Assembly: GCA_043228905.1 (NCBI GenBank)
Contig: JBHGNT010000004.1
Location: 5,394,001 to 5,458,000 of the forward strand
Length of the DNA stretch: 64,000 nucleotides
Reading direction: 5' to 3'
Source: Azolla caroliniana
Taxonomy: Eukaryota > Polypodiophyta
The notes under the pieces were generated by a model. The model was not told the DNA's origin. It saw only the letters and a program-made list of their open reading frames with translations, and searched no databases. Made by a program: the position numbers and the translations under genes. Below are positions 19,836 through 31,805 of this stretch, piece by piece; position 1 is the stretch's first letter; each line of letters begins with the position of its first letter.

Positions 19836-21212
19836 AAAGCCAGGATCGTGGTGAAGGGGTTTCAGCAGAAGAAGGGCGTCGACTTCGACGAGATATTTGC
19901 CCCGGTAGTGAAGATGACCTCCATCCGGACGGTGCTGAGCATAGCGGCAAGCATGGACCTCGAGGTAGAACAGATTGACGTGAAGACGGCATTCCTTCAC
20001 GGTGACCTCGAAGAAGAGATCTACATGCAGCAACCGGAAGGATTCGAGAAGAAAGGGAAGGAGCACCTGGTATGCCGGTTGAAGAAGAGCCTTTACGGAC
20101 TGAAGCAGGCTCCCCGGCAATGGTACCGGAAGTTCGACTCCTTCATGACCGACGAAGGGTACCTCAAAACGCAGTCCGACCACTGCGTGTTTGTGAAGAA
20201 GTTCGAAGGAGGAGACTTTCTAATACTCCTCCTGTACGTGGACGACATGTTGATCGTCGGACGGGACCAGGTCAAGATCCGGATGCTGAAGAAGGCTCTT
20301 CACCGAACCTTCTCAATGAAGGACCTGGGTCCGGCGAGACAAATACTAGGGATGCACATCATCCGGGACCGGAGCAAGAAGCAGTTGTGGCTGTCACAGG
20401 AGAAGTACGTGACGAAGGTGCTTCACCGGTTCAACATGTCGGAAGCAAGACCGGTCGGATCGACCCTCCCGGCAAACTGCAAGCTGTCCAGCAAGCAAAG
20501 CCCCAAGACAAAGGCTGAAAAGGAGGATATGATGAAAGTGCCGTATGCCTCAGCCGTCGGGAGCTTGATGTACGCCATGGTGTGTACGAGACCGGACATC
20601 GGACATGCAGTCGGAGTGGTGAGCCGGTACATGAGCAATCCCGGCAAAGAGCATTGGAACGCGGCCAAGTGGATACTCCGATACCTGAAGGGCACGGCAA
20701 ACGTGTGCCTCCGATTCGGCTCCGGTAAGCCCGAACTCGACGGCTTCACCGATTCGGATATGTCGGCTGATGCAGATACCAGCCGGTCCACATCAGGGTA
20801 TGTGATGACGTATGCAGGGGGAGCTGTTTCATGGCAGTCGAGGCTGCAGAAGACGGTTGCGTTGTCAACTACGGAGGCGGAGTACATGGCGGCTGTTGAA
20901 GCCGGCAAGGAAGTAATATGGATGAAGGACTTCATTAGAGAGCTCGGTATCCGGCAGGAGGAGTACCGACTCTACTGTGACAGTCAGAGTGCAATCCACC
21001 TTGCGAAGAACGCGGCCTATCACTCCCGGACGAAGCACATCCAGCGAAGATATCACTGGATCCGGGAAAGGATAGAAGACAAGGAGTTCGTGCTGACAAA
21101 GATCCACACGGACGAGAACGGGTCGGATATGCTGACCAAGGTCCTCACACCCGACAAGCTGGAAGCATGCCGGAAGAGGATCGGATTGGAAAGACATCCC
21201 ATGCCGAAGTGA
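19836..21212 (+). CDS. copia-A2 reverse transcriptase-RNase H
   Basis: In frame with the preceding CDS, interrupted only by the TAG at 19833. RT has VDVKTAFLHGDLEEEIYM, LYGLKQAPRQW and active site L-L-Y-V-D-D-M. RNase H begins at F-T-D-S-D, keeps S-T-S-G-Y and ends with the copia C-terminal SAIHLAKNAAYHSRTKHI and DMLTKVL blocks. The TGA at 21210 is followed by the polypurine tract. Without readthrough of the TAG no RT would be made. Confidence 0.94.
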   Translation, partial: KARIVVKGFQQKKGVDFDEIFAPVVKMTSIRTVLSIAASMDLEVEQIDVKTAFLHGDLEEEIYMQQPEGFEKKGKEHLVCRLKKSLYGLKQAPRQWYRKFDSFMTDEGYLKTQSDHCVFVKKFEGGDFLILLLYVDDMLIVGRDQVKIRMLKKALHRTFSMKDLGPARQILGMHIIRDRSKKQLWLSQEKYVTKVLHRFNMSEARPVGSTLPANCKLSSKQSPKTKAEKEDMMKVPYASAVGSLMYAMVCTRPDIGHAVGVVSRYMSNPGKEHWNAAKWILRYLKGTANVCLRFGSGKPELDGFTDSDMSADADTSRSTSGYVMTYAGGAVSWQSRLQKTVALSTTEAEYMAAVEAGKEVIWMKDFIRELGIRQEEYRLYCDSQSAIHLAKNAAYHSRTKHIQRRYHWIRERIEDKEFVLTKIHTDENGSDMLTKVLTPDKLEACRKRIGLERHPMPK

Positions 21213-21222
21213 AGGGGGAGTT
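21211..21222 (+). other. copia-A2 polypurine tract
   Basis: GAAGGGGGAGTT directly before the 3' LTR; it overlaps the end of the coding frame. Confidence 0.88.
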
Positions 21223-21834
21223 TGTTGGGATTACGATCCCTTCGGATGGGATGGTCGGATGTCGGAGATGAATGCCGACGAGCCCGGTTTCGGTTTCGGA
21301 TCCGGATGTTGAAGACCCCGGCTTCGGGGCCGGATGACGAATGTACCCGGAGAACAATCCGGATGCAGGGACATATCCGTGAATATGTTCGCTATGGGCC
21401 CCTGAGGCTATAGTTGTAAATAGCCCCAAAGTCATATATGTATAAATATGACTTAGGGCAAACTGTTTTAGTGTTGCTGATCATTTTTCTGTTTTTCCAC
21501 TCAAGAGGAGTGAAGAGGGAGCAGCCGTGAGAGAGAGAGAGAGAGAGAGAGCGTGAGAGAGGAAGAGGACGACGCCTCTGTGTATTTCCGCCGCCTGTGG
21601 CGAGGACAGCGAGCTCAAGGTCGTCGCCTTGCAGCTCGCCATTGTATACTCCTCTTTGTATAGTGTTGGTTTGGAGTCTTGTACTCCCGTGGTTTTTCCC
21701 ATCTAGGGTTTTCCACGTTAATCCCTGTGTATTCGTGTGTTTCTCTCTGTGGTTCCTATTTTCTGCTACATTGATTCGCGATTACTTGGTTGTGGCCGAG
21801 TGGTGAAGGTGAATCGAAGCGTCGATTCCCAACA
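21223..21834 (+). repeat. copia-A2 3' LTR
   Basis: 612 bp, nearly identical to the 5' LTR, followed by the TTTCC target duplication and then the host pseudogene. Confidence 0.95.
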
Positions 21835-22128
21835 TTTCCCACTTGAAGCTTTCCTTCACCTTCTGATTTTGCAAGTGTGAGGAGCAAATCCCCTTCTTCC
21901 TCGGAATAGATCAATGTCCATTCCACATTGGGGTAGCTCTTGAGACGAGGCTCCCCAGTCTTTTCGGCTAACGTCTTCATTGTATTTCCGCCCAAAGACG
22001 TGGAAGTCCCATCACCTCACAACTCAATCAATGTTTTTCGGGATTCTAGCTTATGCATGTGGTCAACAGGTTTTCTGGTTGGGGAGGGAATCTTCAATTT
22101 GAAAGATGATGCCTTCTAACATGGTTCA
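21835..22128 (-). pseudogene. minus-strand host pseudogene, exon right of copia-A2
   Basis: On the minus strand an exon starts at 22128 after a good acceptor (T-rich, CAG). It reads through a K-A-S-S-F-K-L-K-I-P-S-P-T-R block, then N-T-M-K-T-L-A-E-K and V-E-W-T-L-I-Y-S, into the target duplication, and continues at 16493. In-frame TAG (near 22114) and TGA (near 22027) show it is dead. No match to a family I know. Confidence 0.55.
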
Positions 22129-22483
22129 CTGAAAAAAACAAGTAAAAACACAATGATACAAAAATATTCTTAAAAATAAATACTCTAAACCTTAAAACAA
22201 AGGTAGAGTTCATCAAAATATTTAAATGTAACCTTGTATCAAAAACACTTAAAAAGAAGCTAATAAATAGCAATAAAGTTACTACTTCTGGTATATCAAT
22301 CATAAAATTTGCCTCCTTCAACGAGAAATCAATGCAATGCATCGAGTTCTCGTTGAAAGCAACACTCATTCAACGAGAACTCGATGGCTTTCAACGAGAA
22401 CTCGATACAAAAAGTGAACACAAATAAAATGGAATCTTTTGGGAATCTTTAGAGAATCTTAACAAACGGTTAAAAGAAGATAC
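22129..22483 (-). other. probable spliceosomal intron of the host pseudogene
   Basis: On the minus strand the donor is CAG|GTATCT at 22484/22483 and the acceptor is TTTTTTTCAG| at 22129. The interior is AT-rich and has no long coding frame. One of the possible upstream frames keeps its phase across the splice. The intron holds a 20-bp inverted repeat. Confidence 0.55.
22341..22406. repeat. 20-bp perfect inverted repeat inside the intron
   Basis: ATCGAGTTCTCGTTGAAAGC at 22341-22360 and its exact complement at 22387-22406, with an extra direct 17-bp copy of the second arm at 22369-22385. It could fold into a strong hairpin. No mobile-element ends are recognised. Confidence 0.85.
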
Positions 22484-22509
22484 CTGGCAAATTTCTCTGC
22501 CTTGTTCAT
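22484..22509 (-). pseudogene. minus-strand host pseudogene, upstream exon end
   Basis: A short exon remnant on the minus strand (ATGAACAAGGCAGAG...GCCAG) up to the splice donor. The copia-C2 insertion site, TTCAT at 22505-22509 (ATGAA on this strand), cuts it. The sequence continues at 51576 toward higher coordinates, where I cannot follow a clear frame. Confidence 0.4.
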
Positions 22510-22524
22510 TGTAAAAGAATACGT
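22510..22524 (-). repeat. copia-C2 3' LTR, first 15 bp
   Basis: TGTAAAAGAATACGT, identical to the start of the right LTR at 51151. The LTR is split here by gypsy-2 and resumes at 35379. Confidence 0.93.
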
Positions 22525-23273
22525 TGTCGTGAAGATTTCGGCCCATAGTGAGAAATCGAAAAATGTTGGAAGGATCGGCAAGGTGCACCATGTGCACCCA
22601 CCCTTGTACAAAATTAGCATAGGGGCTAGGGGTTGCCTTTGTGGCGCCGAATAGGCAATAAAGTTGGGACAGAGGATCCCATGTAATATGGGATTTATCC
22701 CACATTGTAACCTCCTTCCCTCCTTGGGCTATAAAATGAAGGAAGGGGACTCTTGTATGGGGTTGCCCATTTTGAGTTAGGAGGGTATATTGTTAGATTT
22801 AGGGTTAGGTAGTTTCTTTCTTCTTCTCCTTCTTCTTCTTCTTTGTCGTCATGTGGGTTGAGAGTTCGTGTCTGTTTAGGGTTTGCTTCGGCTCGGTCCC
22901 TTGTGCAAGACCCCGCTCGGCGCGACGAGCCCGAGAGCTCCCCCGATCGGCGGCTTGGCAGCAGACTGTCGTTGCAACCTACCCTACCTTGGTCCGGCTC
23001 GAAGCCGGGGTTGTATCTCTTCCATTGTAATATATATATATGTTTGGTTGTGCACATCCGCGTCTCTGGTAGTGTCGAGTGTTCCCACCCCTTTTTGTTT
23101 TCCGTGCATAAGAGTCAGTGTAGTGCGCACAAGCTCTCTCACTCTCACTCTCTCTCTCGAGTTCGGTTGCCTCCAGGACATGTCCAGAGTTGGTTTCTCG
23201 GCATCCCTTCCTCCCTCATCCGAGACCCCCGTGGTCCCGCCCCTTCTACACGCACACGCATAACAAGGCGACA
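22525..23273 (+). repeat. gypsy-2 5' LTR
   Basis: 749 bp, TGTCGTGAAGATTTC...GGCGACA. TATA box GGCTATAAAATG near 22727. It has about 20 bp (near 22652-22675) that the 3' LTR lacks and a shorter AT microsatellite. Confidence 0.93.
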
Positions 23274-23277
23274 TCTT

Positions 23278-23293
23278 TGGTGAACCCGATGTG
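23278..23293 (+). other. gypsy-2 primer binding site
   Basis: TGGTGAACCCGATGTG four bases after the LTR end; differs from the gypsy-1 site by one transition. Confidence 0.7.
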
Positions 23294-23310
23294 AAGGGAG
23301 GCAAGCGAGA

Positions 23311-24675
23311 ATGGAGTTGGAAGAAGACGACTTCGCACAACTTTTTGTTGAAGCGGTCAGGGAGTTTGGACGAGCAACAACAAGAAGAGAGACAGTGCAG
23401 CAAGCTATTGAGCGAGTGGTTGAAAGAGTCGGTTGTTTCAACGGGGACAAAGTCCCATTCTACTTGGAGGCCTACAACATAGAAAAGGAGGAGCGAGACA
23501 TAGACGAGGCGTTGAGGCTGGAGTTCTTCTGTCGAGTTGTCGTTGTCCGTATGCATGTGGAAGTGAAGGAGCTCTGAGAAGCTCATAGTTCGTGCGAGGC
23601 CTTCGAAGAGGCGCTCCTGCAGGCATATGGAGGACGGCGGAAGAGCCGGGGACGACGCGACTTCGACCAATGGGTAGCATCGGCGAAGACCCATCGGGGC
23701 GCAACAAAGGCATTCCGAGAGTTCAAGCGACGGCTTGCTCAGCTCCCGGAGTGGGAGCAATGTTTGGTGGGGGTGGACAAAGTCTTGTTCGTTAGGTCGA
23801 TCGACCGACCGGAACAGGAGGCCATTGGGATTGAGCTCAAAGACGAGGACGGAGCAAATGGCCTTACGGAGGATTGCTCGAAGGTCTGAAGGGTATGCCA
23901 ACAGCTAGATGACGAGTGAGCCGAGAAGGCTAGGAGGAAGCCGCGCGACGGCGCGCCATCGCAACGGGAAGAGGTCGAATGGCAAAGAGAGTCGGCAAGG
24001 CTTGGCTTCAGGGCCAGGATTGCAGAGGCATACGCAGCTTTCGAGGCAATGCTCGAGGAAGAGGAAAGATCGAGGCTGTAAGCTGACGCCGAGGAGGCGG
24101 ACTTGCCCCACAAGATGGCAGAAGATCGGTACCACGGTACCACGGGAGAGGGTGCGGAACAAAACGCCCTCTCGGCTTGCGGAGATAGAACGGCCAAGGA
24201 CAAGGCTGAGATACCAATTGCAGAATCGGAACGTTGGGACCGGCAGTTTCGGGCGCGTCATCCCAAAACTCCGGACGTTGGAGAAGCAAGGTCAGGCATG
24301 GCTTGCGCGATCAGTAAGAAGATGACCACCGACCACGAGGAGCCGGTGGCTACAAACAAGGGCGTAAACAGGACGAGCGATTCTATACGTCTTCCCACAC
24401 TTGCTCCCGAGACAATGGCAGTCGGGTCCGAGTGCCCACGTGAGTCCCAAGAGGAGGAAAGCGACAACAAGAGACCGAGAATCACCGACAAAACGATACG
24501 GGGAAGGAACGGACAAGAGCCCTCGGGACCGATTCTGGAGAACTCGGCAATCGGGCCCTTACACCCATGTGAGACCGAGGACATGGGTGACAGTATCGAG
24601 GAATCCTGGCACGATGCCAGCGAAGAAGGATGGGAAATGGCGCACGAAAAGGTTGACGAAGAGACCAAGAAATGA
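23311..24675 (+). pseudogene. gypsy-2 gag
   Basis: Begins M-E-L-E-E-D-D-F-A-Q and resembles the gypsy-1 Gag start (an RAIE/QAIE-R-V...RFxG/CFNGDK pattern). Stops at 23575 and about 23887 and later frame changes break it. From about 23900 on it is low in recognisable structure but still GC-rich and rich in charged residues. No zinc knuckle was found. Confidence 0.7.
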
Positions 24676-25400
24676 CCCGACTGGGAACCGAACCGCGCGG
24701 CACTCCGATTCGGTTGGAGCGCGATCCGGTCGTGGATTATTCGATCGGGGCCAGAATCGGCATGAGGTTGCTGATATGGAAGAGGGTGCGGAATGAGCCG
24801 CCCTCTTTTACATGGGGAGAAAGACCGACCGGGCGAAGGTCGGGGATAGGGGATCAGAGGGAGGTGATCAAGGGTTCGGAACGCGTCCGGCAGGATCGGC
24901 ATCGGAGCCAAAACTCCGGACATTGGAGAATCAAGCCCAGGTGGGGCTTGATTGATCACAGAGTGGATGCTATCCACCGGCACCACTAGAAGGGTTGGTG
25001 GCCCCAGATGAGTCGTCGAGATTCATTACGAAATCGGTGTCCCCACATCTTGACCGGACACTTCGGCAGTTCGAGCCAACATGGCAACGATAGACTGAAA
25101 GAGATGGAAGATGGAGGCAGGAACACAGCAAGGAGAGTGACGACGAATCCGGTAAAAGTACAAGGGACGAAGCGGAGAGTGAGGACCGGTCCTATGGGTC
25201 ACCTCACACCGGGCTAGAGACTTCGGCGGTCGGCATCGGATCCGACGTAAGGCCAAGATACTGACGGTGGCGGCAGGAGAACGAGACTCGGTAATGCTGA
25301 GTGACGGTCGGACCCGGACGAGAACCGGGCGGAGCGGACTTCCGAATAACCGATCCAGAAGGGAGGAAGAGGCAGGCCTACAAAGAGGCCGGGAACACGG

Positions 25401-26091
25401 TGTCACGTTGTTACACACATGCATGGAGAACGAGGCAGGACAACCGAGGCCTCGGACCGAGAAATAACCGAATGAAGGGAGGGGAAGGACTCTTACGATG
25501 TAATTCACACACGCACAAACCCACAAAATCAAAGGAATTCCAATTAGCTATAGAACGCCAGATGGAGATAGAACGAACGTTTATGTATGTATATATAAAT
25601 CAAGGTGTTCCAACCGGCAAGCTGGCGAGTGATGGGCACCGACGCCTACGTGCGCGCACACACACACACACACATAGAACACGAGATGGAGACTCTGCCG
25701 GTAGCACTTGGGCGTCCTGCGGAGAAGAGTCCGCCTCCCAAAACCTGCACAGAACAATTAAAGGGGAGACGGAGGAGAGGAGAAGGGCTTGGTCCCTGTC
25801 GAGCAGCACTTCGTCCTCTGCTAAAACGTGATATATTTTCAATACCTCTCCCTCTCTTTTATAGCCTATGGAGAGAGGTCGTTACCATCCATCATATCAT
25901 GTTTATTCCCTATCCTTTCGGAAAGGGATACGCCTCAATTCTCTCCCTACTGAATGCGCGCTACTTAGGATTTCACCTCGGGCAACTTGTACCTACCTAC
26001 GAACTATACAACAAAACTTGTGCCCACGTGTAAGGGCCGGTTTATGCACGTTATACTCGGTTTCCGCTTAGGGACAGTTTTCTCCACGACA
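25401..26091 (-). repeat. gypsy-1b 3' LTR
   Basis: 691 bp; on the minus strand it starts TGTCGTGGAGAAAAC. It differs from the 5' LTR mainly by CG to CA/TG changes, clearest in the first 35 bp (plus strand). Contains a CA microsatellite near 25660-25674. Confidence 0.93.
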
Positions 26092-26179
26092 TCCACCCCC
26101 CCCTAACCGTGCATCCACCGGTATGCGCCAAAATGAGACTCCTACCGGAGAATACCGGCCCACGCTTATCGTTCGTCTT

Positions 26180-29100
26180 CCGGATCGGCATCCGTCCCAA
26201 CCGGTCGTTGTCGCTATCCGGGTCGCCCGGGTCCGGTTTAGCCTCGTGCCGCTTTTTGAAGGCTTTGATCCTCTTCCCCGCCACCGGTACCGCCATCCTT
26301 GTCCCGTTGAGCTCTGCGAGATGGTAGGTCCCATTGTTGTTGGCACTTGTCACCGCATAAGGCCTGAACCACCTTCTTGCAAACTTCCGCGTTGCCCAGT
26401 GTTGGTTGTCGAGGCTGATGTCATACACTAGAACCCAGTCGCCTTCCTCGATCTTTTTTGGTCTCAGTCTGTGAGTCTGGTCGAACCGTCCTTTGTTCTT
26501 TACCCTCGCCACCCGTAGCTTCTCCGCGGCTCAATCCACGTCCTCCGGTCTTCGTTCCAGCTGCCGAATTTGTGCCGCTAACAACTCCTCCCCGCTCATC
26601 TCGTTGTTCCAATCCACTGTGGCCCACGAGGAGATTGTCTGCTCCGTTGGCATGATCGGCTTCTGCCTGTACATTAGCTCTGCCGACATGAACCGGTTAC
26701 CGAATTGTGCGTAGTTCAGTCCGCCCACAACGCGTAGGGTAGGAGTCGCGGCCAGTTCCCGACTTGGCCTCCACATGCCCGTACTAACGCTTTGACAATC
26801 GGCCCATGTCCACGCTCCACCTTCCCGTTGGCCTCCCGATTGTACGCCGCGGTGAGCGAGAGTTTAATTCCTAGCCATCCAAATAGCTCTTCCACCTCTT
26901 GCGTGTCCAATTCCCCGCGGTCGGCCACGATCTTCCCAACGCACCCATACCGACATACCACTTCTTCGATCAGAAATCTGCACACGGCCACGGTCGTTTT
27001 GCTCTGCAACGCTCAGCCTTCCACCTCATTCATCAGGTCCTCCCGAGCCAGCACCAGATACCGCATATGCCCTACCCCCGTCGGCATCGTCACCAGATCC
27101 ACCATCCACTTGAAGTGGACAGTCGGAGGGTAGGTTGGGTGGAGCTCGTCCCGATGTCGGACTATGGAGTGCACTTGACAACTTTTGCAAGTTATCACGA
27201 ATCGATGCACGTTCCGGTATAGTCCCGGCCACCAGCACTTCCCCTTTAGCTTCTCGAATGTGGCCCACGTCCCGCGGTGTCCGGCCCAAGGACTCTCATG
27301 GTACGCTGTCAGCAATTCTTCCTGTTCCTCTTTCTTCGCCACTACTCGGAGCGGGATACCGCCTCTCTTCTTCGGGTGCTTCGATATGCTCCCATCCCGT
27401 AGAAAGAATCGGTACGCTTTCTTCCGAATCCGGTTTGCCTCTTCTTTCGTCCATGCCGCGTCTGGTGTCATTGCCTTCAGGAACCCGCCGATCTGGAGCC
27501 ACTCGCCGTCGTACTTGCTCTCGTCGAATTCGTTAAACGCCGAAGTGCCCCCCTTTCTTGTTGTTACGTTGGCTGACCCGATGAAATCTTCGCCGACTTC
27601 CTCGTTATCTGAAACCATGTCGTCCTCGTCACTGAAACGCGCCCTCGAAAGCATATCGGCCATGGCATTATCTTTTCCGGAGATGTGCCGTATCTCCGGG
27701 TTCAAGGACTTGATGTACGCGATCCACCTGAGCATCGCCAAGTCCGGAGTCGCGCATCCGGAAACCATACCTAGAATCGGTAGGCAGTCCATCTCGATGA
27801 TCACTTCCGTCCCGATCAAATAGTCCTTGTCGGCCTTGACTGCCGAAGCGATACCCCAAAGCTCGCTTAACTTGGGAGTATCCTCGCTGCCGCTCGCTCA
27901 ATACCTTCGCCCCGAACCAGATCAGGAACCGTACGTCGCCCTTGTCCTCCTAACTGATTACCCTCCCGATCCCGGTCGGGCTCGTGTCCACCATTACGCA
28001 GATGGGGACTTCCTTGTCGTAAACCGCTTTTCGAAGAGCCGGTGTCGTGGCAAGCGCCTCCTTCATCCTCCGGACCAACTCCGTGGGCTCTATCCTCCAC
28101 TCGAACCTACGCCCTTTCTTCAATAACCCGTAGAGCGGCTCCGCGGCATGCGCGTAGTGCGGAATCCAGATGTGGTAGAACGCGCACGCCCCCAAGAATC
28201 TGCAGACCTCCGTAACCGACCTGCAGTCGTCCTTCATCGCGGAGATGGCTTCTACCTTCGCCGGGGACGGTTTACGGCCATAGGGCCCACACAGGTGTCC
28301 GACTACCGGGATCTCCAGCTGTCCGAAGGCTGATTTTTCTCCAGAGAAGGTGAGCCGCGCGCTCTCGAGTCTTTGTAGCACCTTCTTGCAGTCACGGATG
28401 TGGTCCGTCACGAACCTCCGGCAACCGTCGGGCCCGACAGACTCATCCTTGTCCTCCACTGGACATCCTTTGATTGGTATGTCATCCAGAAATGGCATGG
28501 TGATGTCCGAGATGCAGTCCCTCAACACCTTGTTCATCGCATTCACAATGTGCGCCACCGAGTTCGTTCCTCCTTGCGGCAGCATACACATTCGAACTAG
28601 GTCGAGAGGAGTCCGCATCATCCTGACATCCCTGCTCTCTACGGCTAGTTGGAACTTATCGTACCCTGAGTACAGATCCCCAACCGAGTAGATTTACCTC
28701 CCTGCAAAGGCCTCCATGAACTCATCGATGGTCGGTCTGATACCTGCGTTTCGAATGGTCACCTTGTTGATCGGCTACAGGTCCTGTATGAAGCGCAGTG
28801 TGCCGTTCTTATTCGGCACGGTAAACCACCGATTCGAATATGGGGCACTCGACGGTTCGAGGATGCCCATCTCCACCTTCTGTTTCAGCAGCTCCATCAG
28901 CTTCGGGATGTGAACTCTGGGTACCGGAATCGGCATGAGATTCCACGGCACATGTGGTACCGTGAAGATCACCATCGGTTCCACAACCTTCGAGTCTACG
29001 CACCCGATCTCCTCCGGTGAGAATGCAAAAGCTTTCCCGTGCCTCCCGAGCATTCTCCGAAACCGGTCCTCTTCCGCCGGCAGTAGAAAACCGCCCCCAC

Positions 29101-29660
29101 CAATCTTGAGCTCCCGTAGCGTTATGTCGGTGAACGTGTGTCCTATGCTGACCGGATCTCGTAAACTTGGCTCCGATGTGACCCCCTTTATCCGTAACTC
29201 GCTACCCTCTGGCAAGGGTGCCGCGACTAGCCTAACCTTCCGGTCCACAATCTTGTACTTAGTATCCACTCGGGTCGTCCGATCCGACTCGAGTCCACTA
29301 CTGAAGTCGGCGATGACTTCGTACATCCTTTCCGAGCATACCGGAATCGTCCGGTCCGCATTAAGGCCTTCTCCGAACACCTCCCGTAACTTCCCCAAGG
29401 TGTCGTCGAAAGAGACCGCCTCCACGGCTCCGCTAATTTCTTTTTCAAGCTCGACGACTCCGCATGCCCAGAGTCGCTCCTCCGCCCATTTCTTTTCCCG
29501 GCCTACTACGCCGGCTACCGTACAACCACCGCTATCAGAAAACCAAAATTTCCTACCTATGGTACAAGTCTTTTCGCCTATAGTACATCTGTGGGGTTTT
29601 TCCGAGGTATTTGGACTATTGCGGCCCCACACCTTGATAGCCCTCTCTAAAAATCCTCTC
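26180..29660 (-). pseudogene. gypsy-1b pol
   Basis: Reading on the minus strand: the Pol N-terminus with the W-G-R-N-S-P block and F-S-D-S-G (29632 on), RT with F-L-D-D-I-P-I-K-G near 28480, RNase H, integrase zinc region near 27200 and D...D...E with 34 residues between the last two. It is broken into at least six frames by stops and small indels at about 28700, 27940, 27010 and 26530. The 3' end is approximate. Confidence 0.9.
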
Positions 29661-29661
29661 G
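29641..29661 (-). promoter_or_regulatory. gypsy-1b frameshift site, conserved with gypsy-1
   Basis: The same 21 bases as 3041-3061, on the minus strand, around GATTTTTAG. The flanking codons have diverged, so exact preservation here suggests constraint on the site. Confidence 0.6.
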
Positions 29662-29689
29662 GTTTTCGGCACCGAGGGTCTCGCGGTTA

Positions 29690-31788
29690 TGCTCATGGTT
29701 TGGTCGCACCGTCAGGAACTAGACCGAGTGACGCCCATCCTAGCTCTTGACTCGTGCATATGCCGAACCGTTGTCTAGCACCTTTGTCTCCATGCGCGCC
29801 GCCGTGATGTACGGTTCTCCGAGTATCACCGGATGCAAGGACGTCTCCTACACAAAGAAGTGTTGGTCAATCTCGACGTCGCCGATTTTGACTCGTACAT
29901 TCGGGCAGGCTCCGTGTAACTCTTCCGTGGCACGCGTTGCTGCCCGTATCTTCCACCCGTGCTTGGTGTTGATCGGCCACTTTCCCTTCTTGTAGAAGTC
30001 CATGGACATCAGGTTGATCTCTGAATCGTGGTCTACCAACGCTACTACGGGCTCCTGAACATCCCCGATCTGAACAGGGGTTTCCGTAGTGGCCCTAGCC
30101 CAATGTAGCCTCGAGTAGTGGCTTTCCGCCAACTCGTCCTCCAGGGCCATGTCTTCTAGGTGAGTCGTTCGCACCTCCACCGGCTTCCCTGCCTCCGGTT
30201 CCGTTGAAAGCCTTTTCCGCTTTACCAAGTCTACAATGGAGTCGTGGAATTCCTTCTTGGCGATACCGAGCACTTCCCTTAGCGACAACTCCACTTTGTT
30301 GTCGAGGATCCGTTCCTCCAGGACCTTCCATAGGTCCGTGATCCTTTCGATCTCCGTGCTCAACCGATAACCGGCCTTCTTGGCCTTGTCCGGCGCGTCG
30401 GATGCACCTACATCACTCTGCTTCGGCCCGAACCAGGTCTCATACCGTTGCGAGGGTTCGGCCCCCTCGATCTTTCCCGCTCGCTTGTCTTCCACCAAAA
30501 CCTCGTAGTTCTGGCACGTGGTTTCCACGAAGCCCATCTTCTCTTCGACCGGGTCACTCCACCCGGTTACCTCCCGGACCCGTCTTTCCGCGCGGTCCGC
30601 TTCCTCTTTCCTCAGTCATACGCTGGTGAGGTCTTCCAGCACCACTGGCCAGAATCCGGCTTCTTTCGTCTTCCGGTCTTCATCGCTTCCGACCTAGATT
30701 CCAGCCGACGCCGAGTAGTGGATGGTCTCCGCGTGACGAGCCGCCACTTCTTCCATCAGCCGTTTCATACCCCCTCGTCCGACATTTAGATCCAGGGCCC
30801 TCCAGGTCTCACTAGCGTGCACCCGACCGTTCCATAGGTACACCACGTTAGCATTTATCGCTTCGGCGAAATCCCCGCAGTCCTTTCGGGCGTGGCCGAC
30901 CGCGTCATGCCACAAGCACCAGTTCCCAGCCGGAGGCCTTCGATCGTGGACTTGTTCGTCGCCATCCCTCTGTGCTTGCGCGATCTGGAGGTCCCTCACC
31001 ATCTAAGTCAGCTCCTCCAAAGCCACTCCTCCGGACGAGCCTTTGACCATGCCGGTTGAAGTCGAGTCGGTCTCGGGTCTCTCCCCTTCGCGCCGGTGGG
31101 GGTACCTCGACCTTCCTTGTCGCAACAGAACCTGCCCCCGTCGAGCCTTTATCGACCCACTCACGTCGTTTGTCAAAGCGGCCGCAGACTCTCTTTACCA
31201 TGGCCCAATTGGTTGTTAGGCCGTCATCGGTCTCTAGCAGGAAGCCCACTTGCTCCCGGTCCCTTGCATCCACCGATTTAACAAACAATAGGACACGACT
31301 CGTGTCCAGCACGGTCCGGTCCAGCGCCGAAAGTCATGCGAAGTGTTCTCCAAACTCCCGAAGGAGCACCGATATGTTTCTCCCCTTTTCGGGGTCTCCA
31401 CCCATTCCATGAAGTCTCTCTTGGACAGCCGGAGCGTGTCATCAAGCCTGTATTTTTCAAGGAGCCGACCTTCAAACTGTTCCCAGGTCCGACGCTCAGC
31501 CCGTACCTCAAGCACCTCCGTGTGGATGCCCGGCATCACCACCCGAGGGAATCCGGCCAGTCGCCTGTCCTTTGGGATGTCCCTCATCACCATTTCGGCT
31601 CAGTAGGCCTCCAAATAGCTCGTGGCGTCCTTCCCACAGAACCGGCCTATCGTGCCAACGACCGCTTCAATAGCCCTATCGAGGGCGCCTATGCCTTCGC
31701 GCGCATTCACTATCTGATCCACACCCGAAGCCATGGCTTTTGCAAGATCCGACCCTCTCATCTTTCTATTCCTCTGTCGCCTTTTCAC
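29690..31788 (-). pseudogene. gypsy-1b gag-protease
   Basis: Starts near 31788 (R-G-S-D-L-A-K-A-M-A block) after the primer site at 31786-31801. The zinc knuckle reads C-L-W-H...H...C, with His in place of the second Cys. The protease motif D-H-D/G-S-E-I-N and the ILGEPYI-like block are near 30040-29820. Stops at about 31600, 31000, 30620 and 29850 interrupt it. Confidence 0.88.
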
Positions 31789-31805
31789 ATCAGGTTCACC
31801 AAATA

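Larger units (their letters stand above)
16499..21834 (+). mobile_element. copia-A2: nearly intact Ty1/copia element
   Basis: 5,336 bp; target duplication TTTCC at 16494-16498 and 21835-21839. The LTRs (610 and 612 bp) differ by one substitution I can see (16593 region, T/G) and by one GA unit. One continuous reading frame runs from 17139 to 21212 except for a single TAG at 19833. The element is therefore young and only just disabled. Confidence 0.96.

Noticed and set aside
22094-22369. 91-residue hydrophobic minus-strand frame
   Set aside because: It lies within the AT-rich intron between a good donor and acceptor; no start context or family match.
9875-22509. Firm assignment of the minus-strand pseudogene to the ParB/sulfiredoxin superfamily
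   Set aside because: A single G-G-x-H-S-x-x-A block is too little; the gene is fragmentary and the rest is unrecognised.
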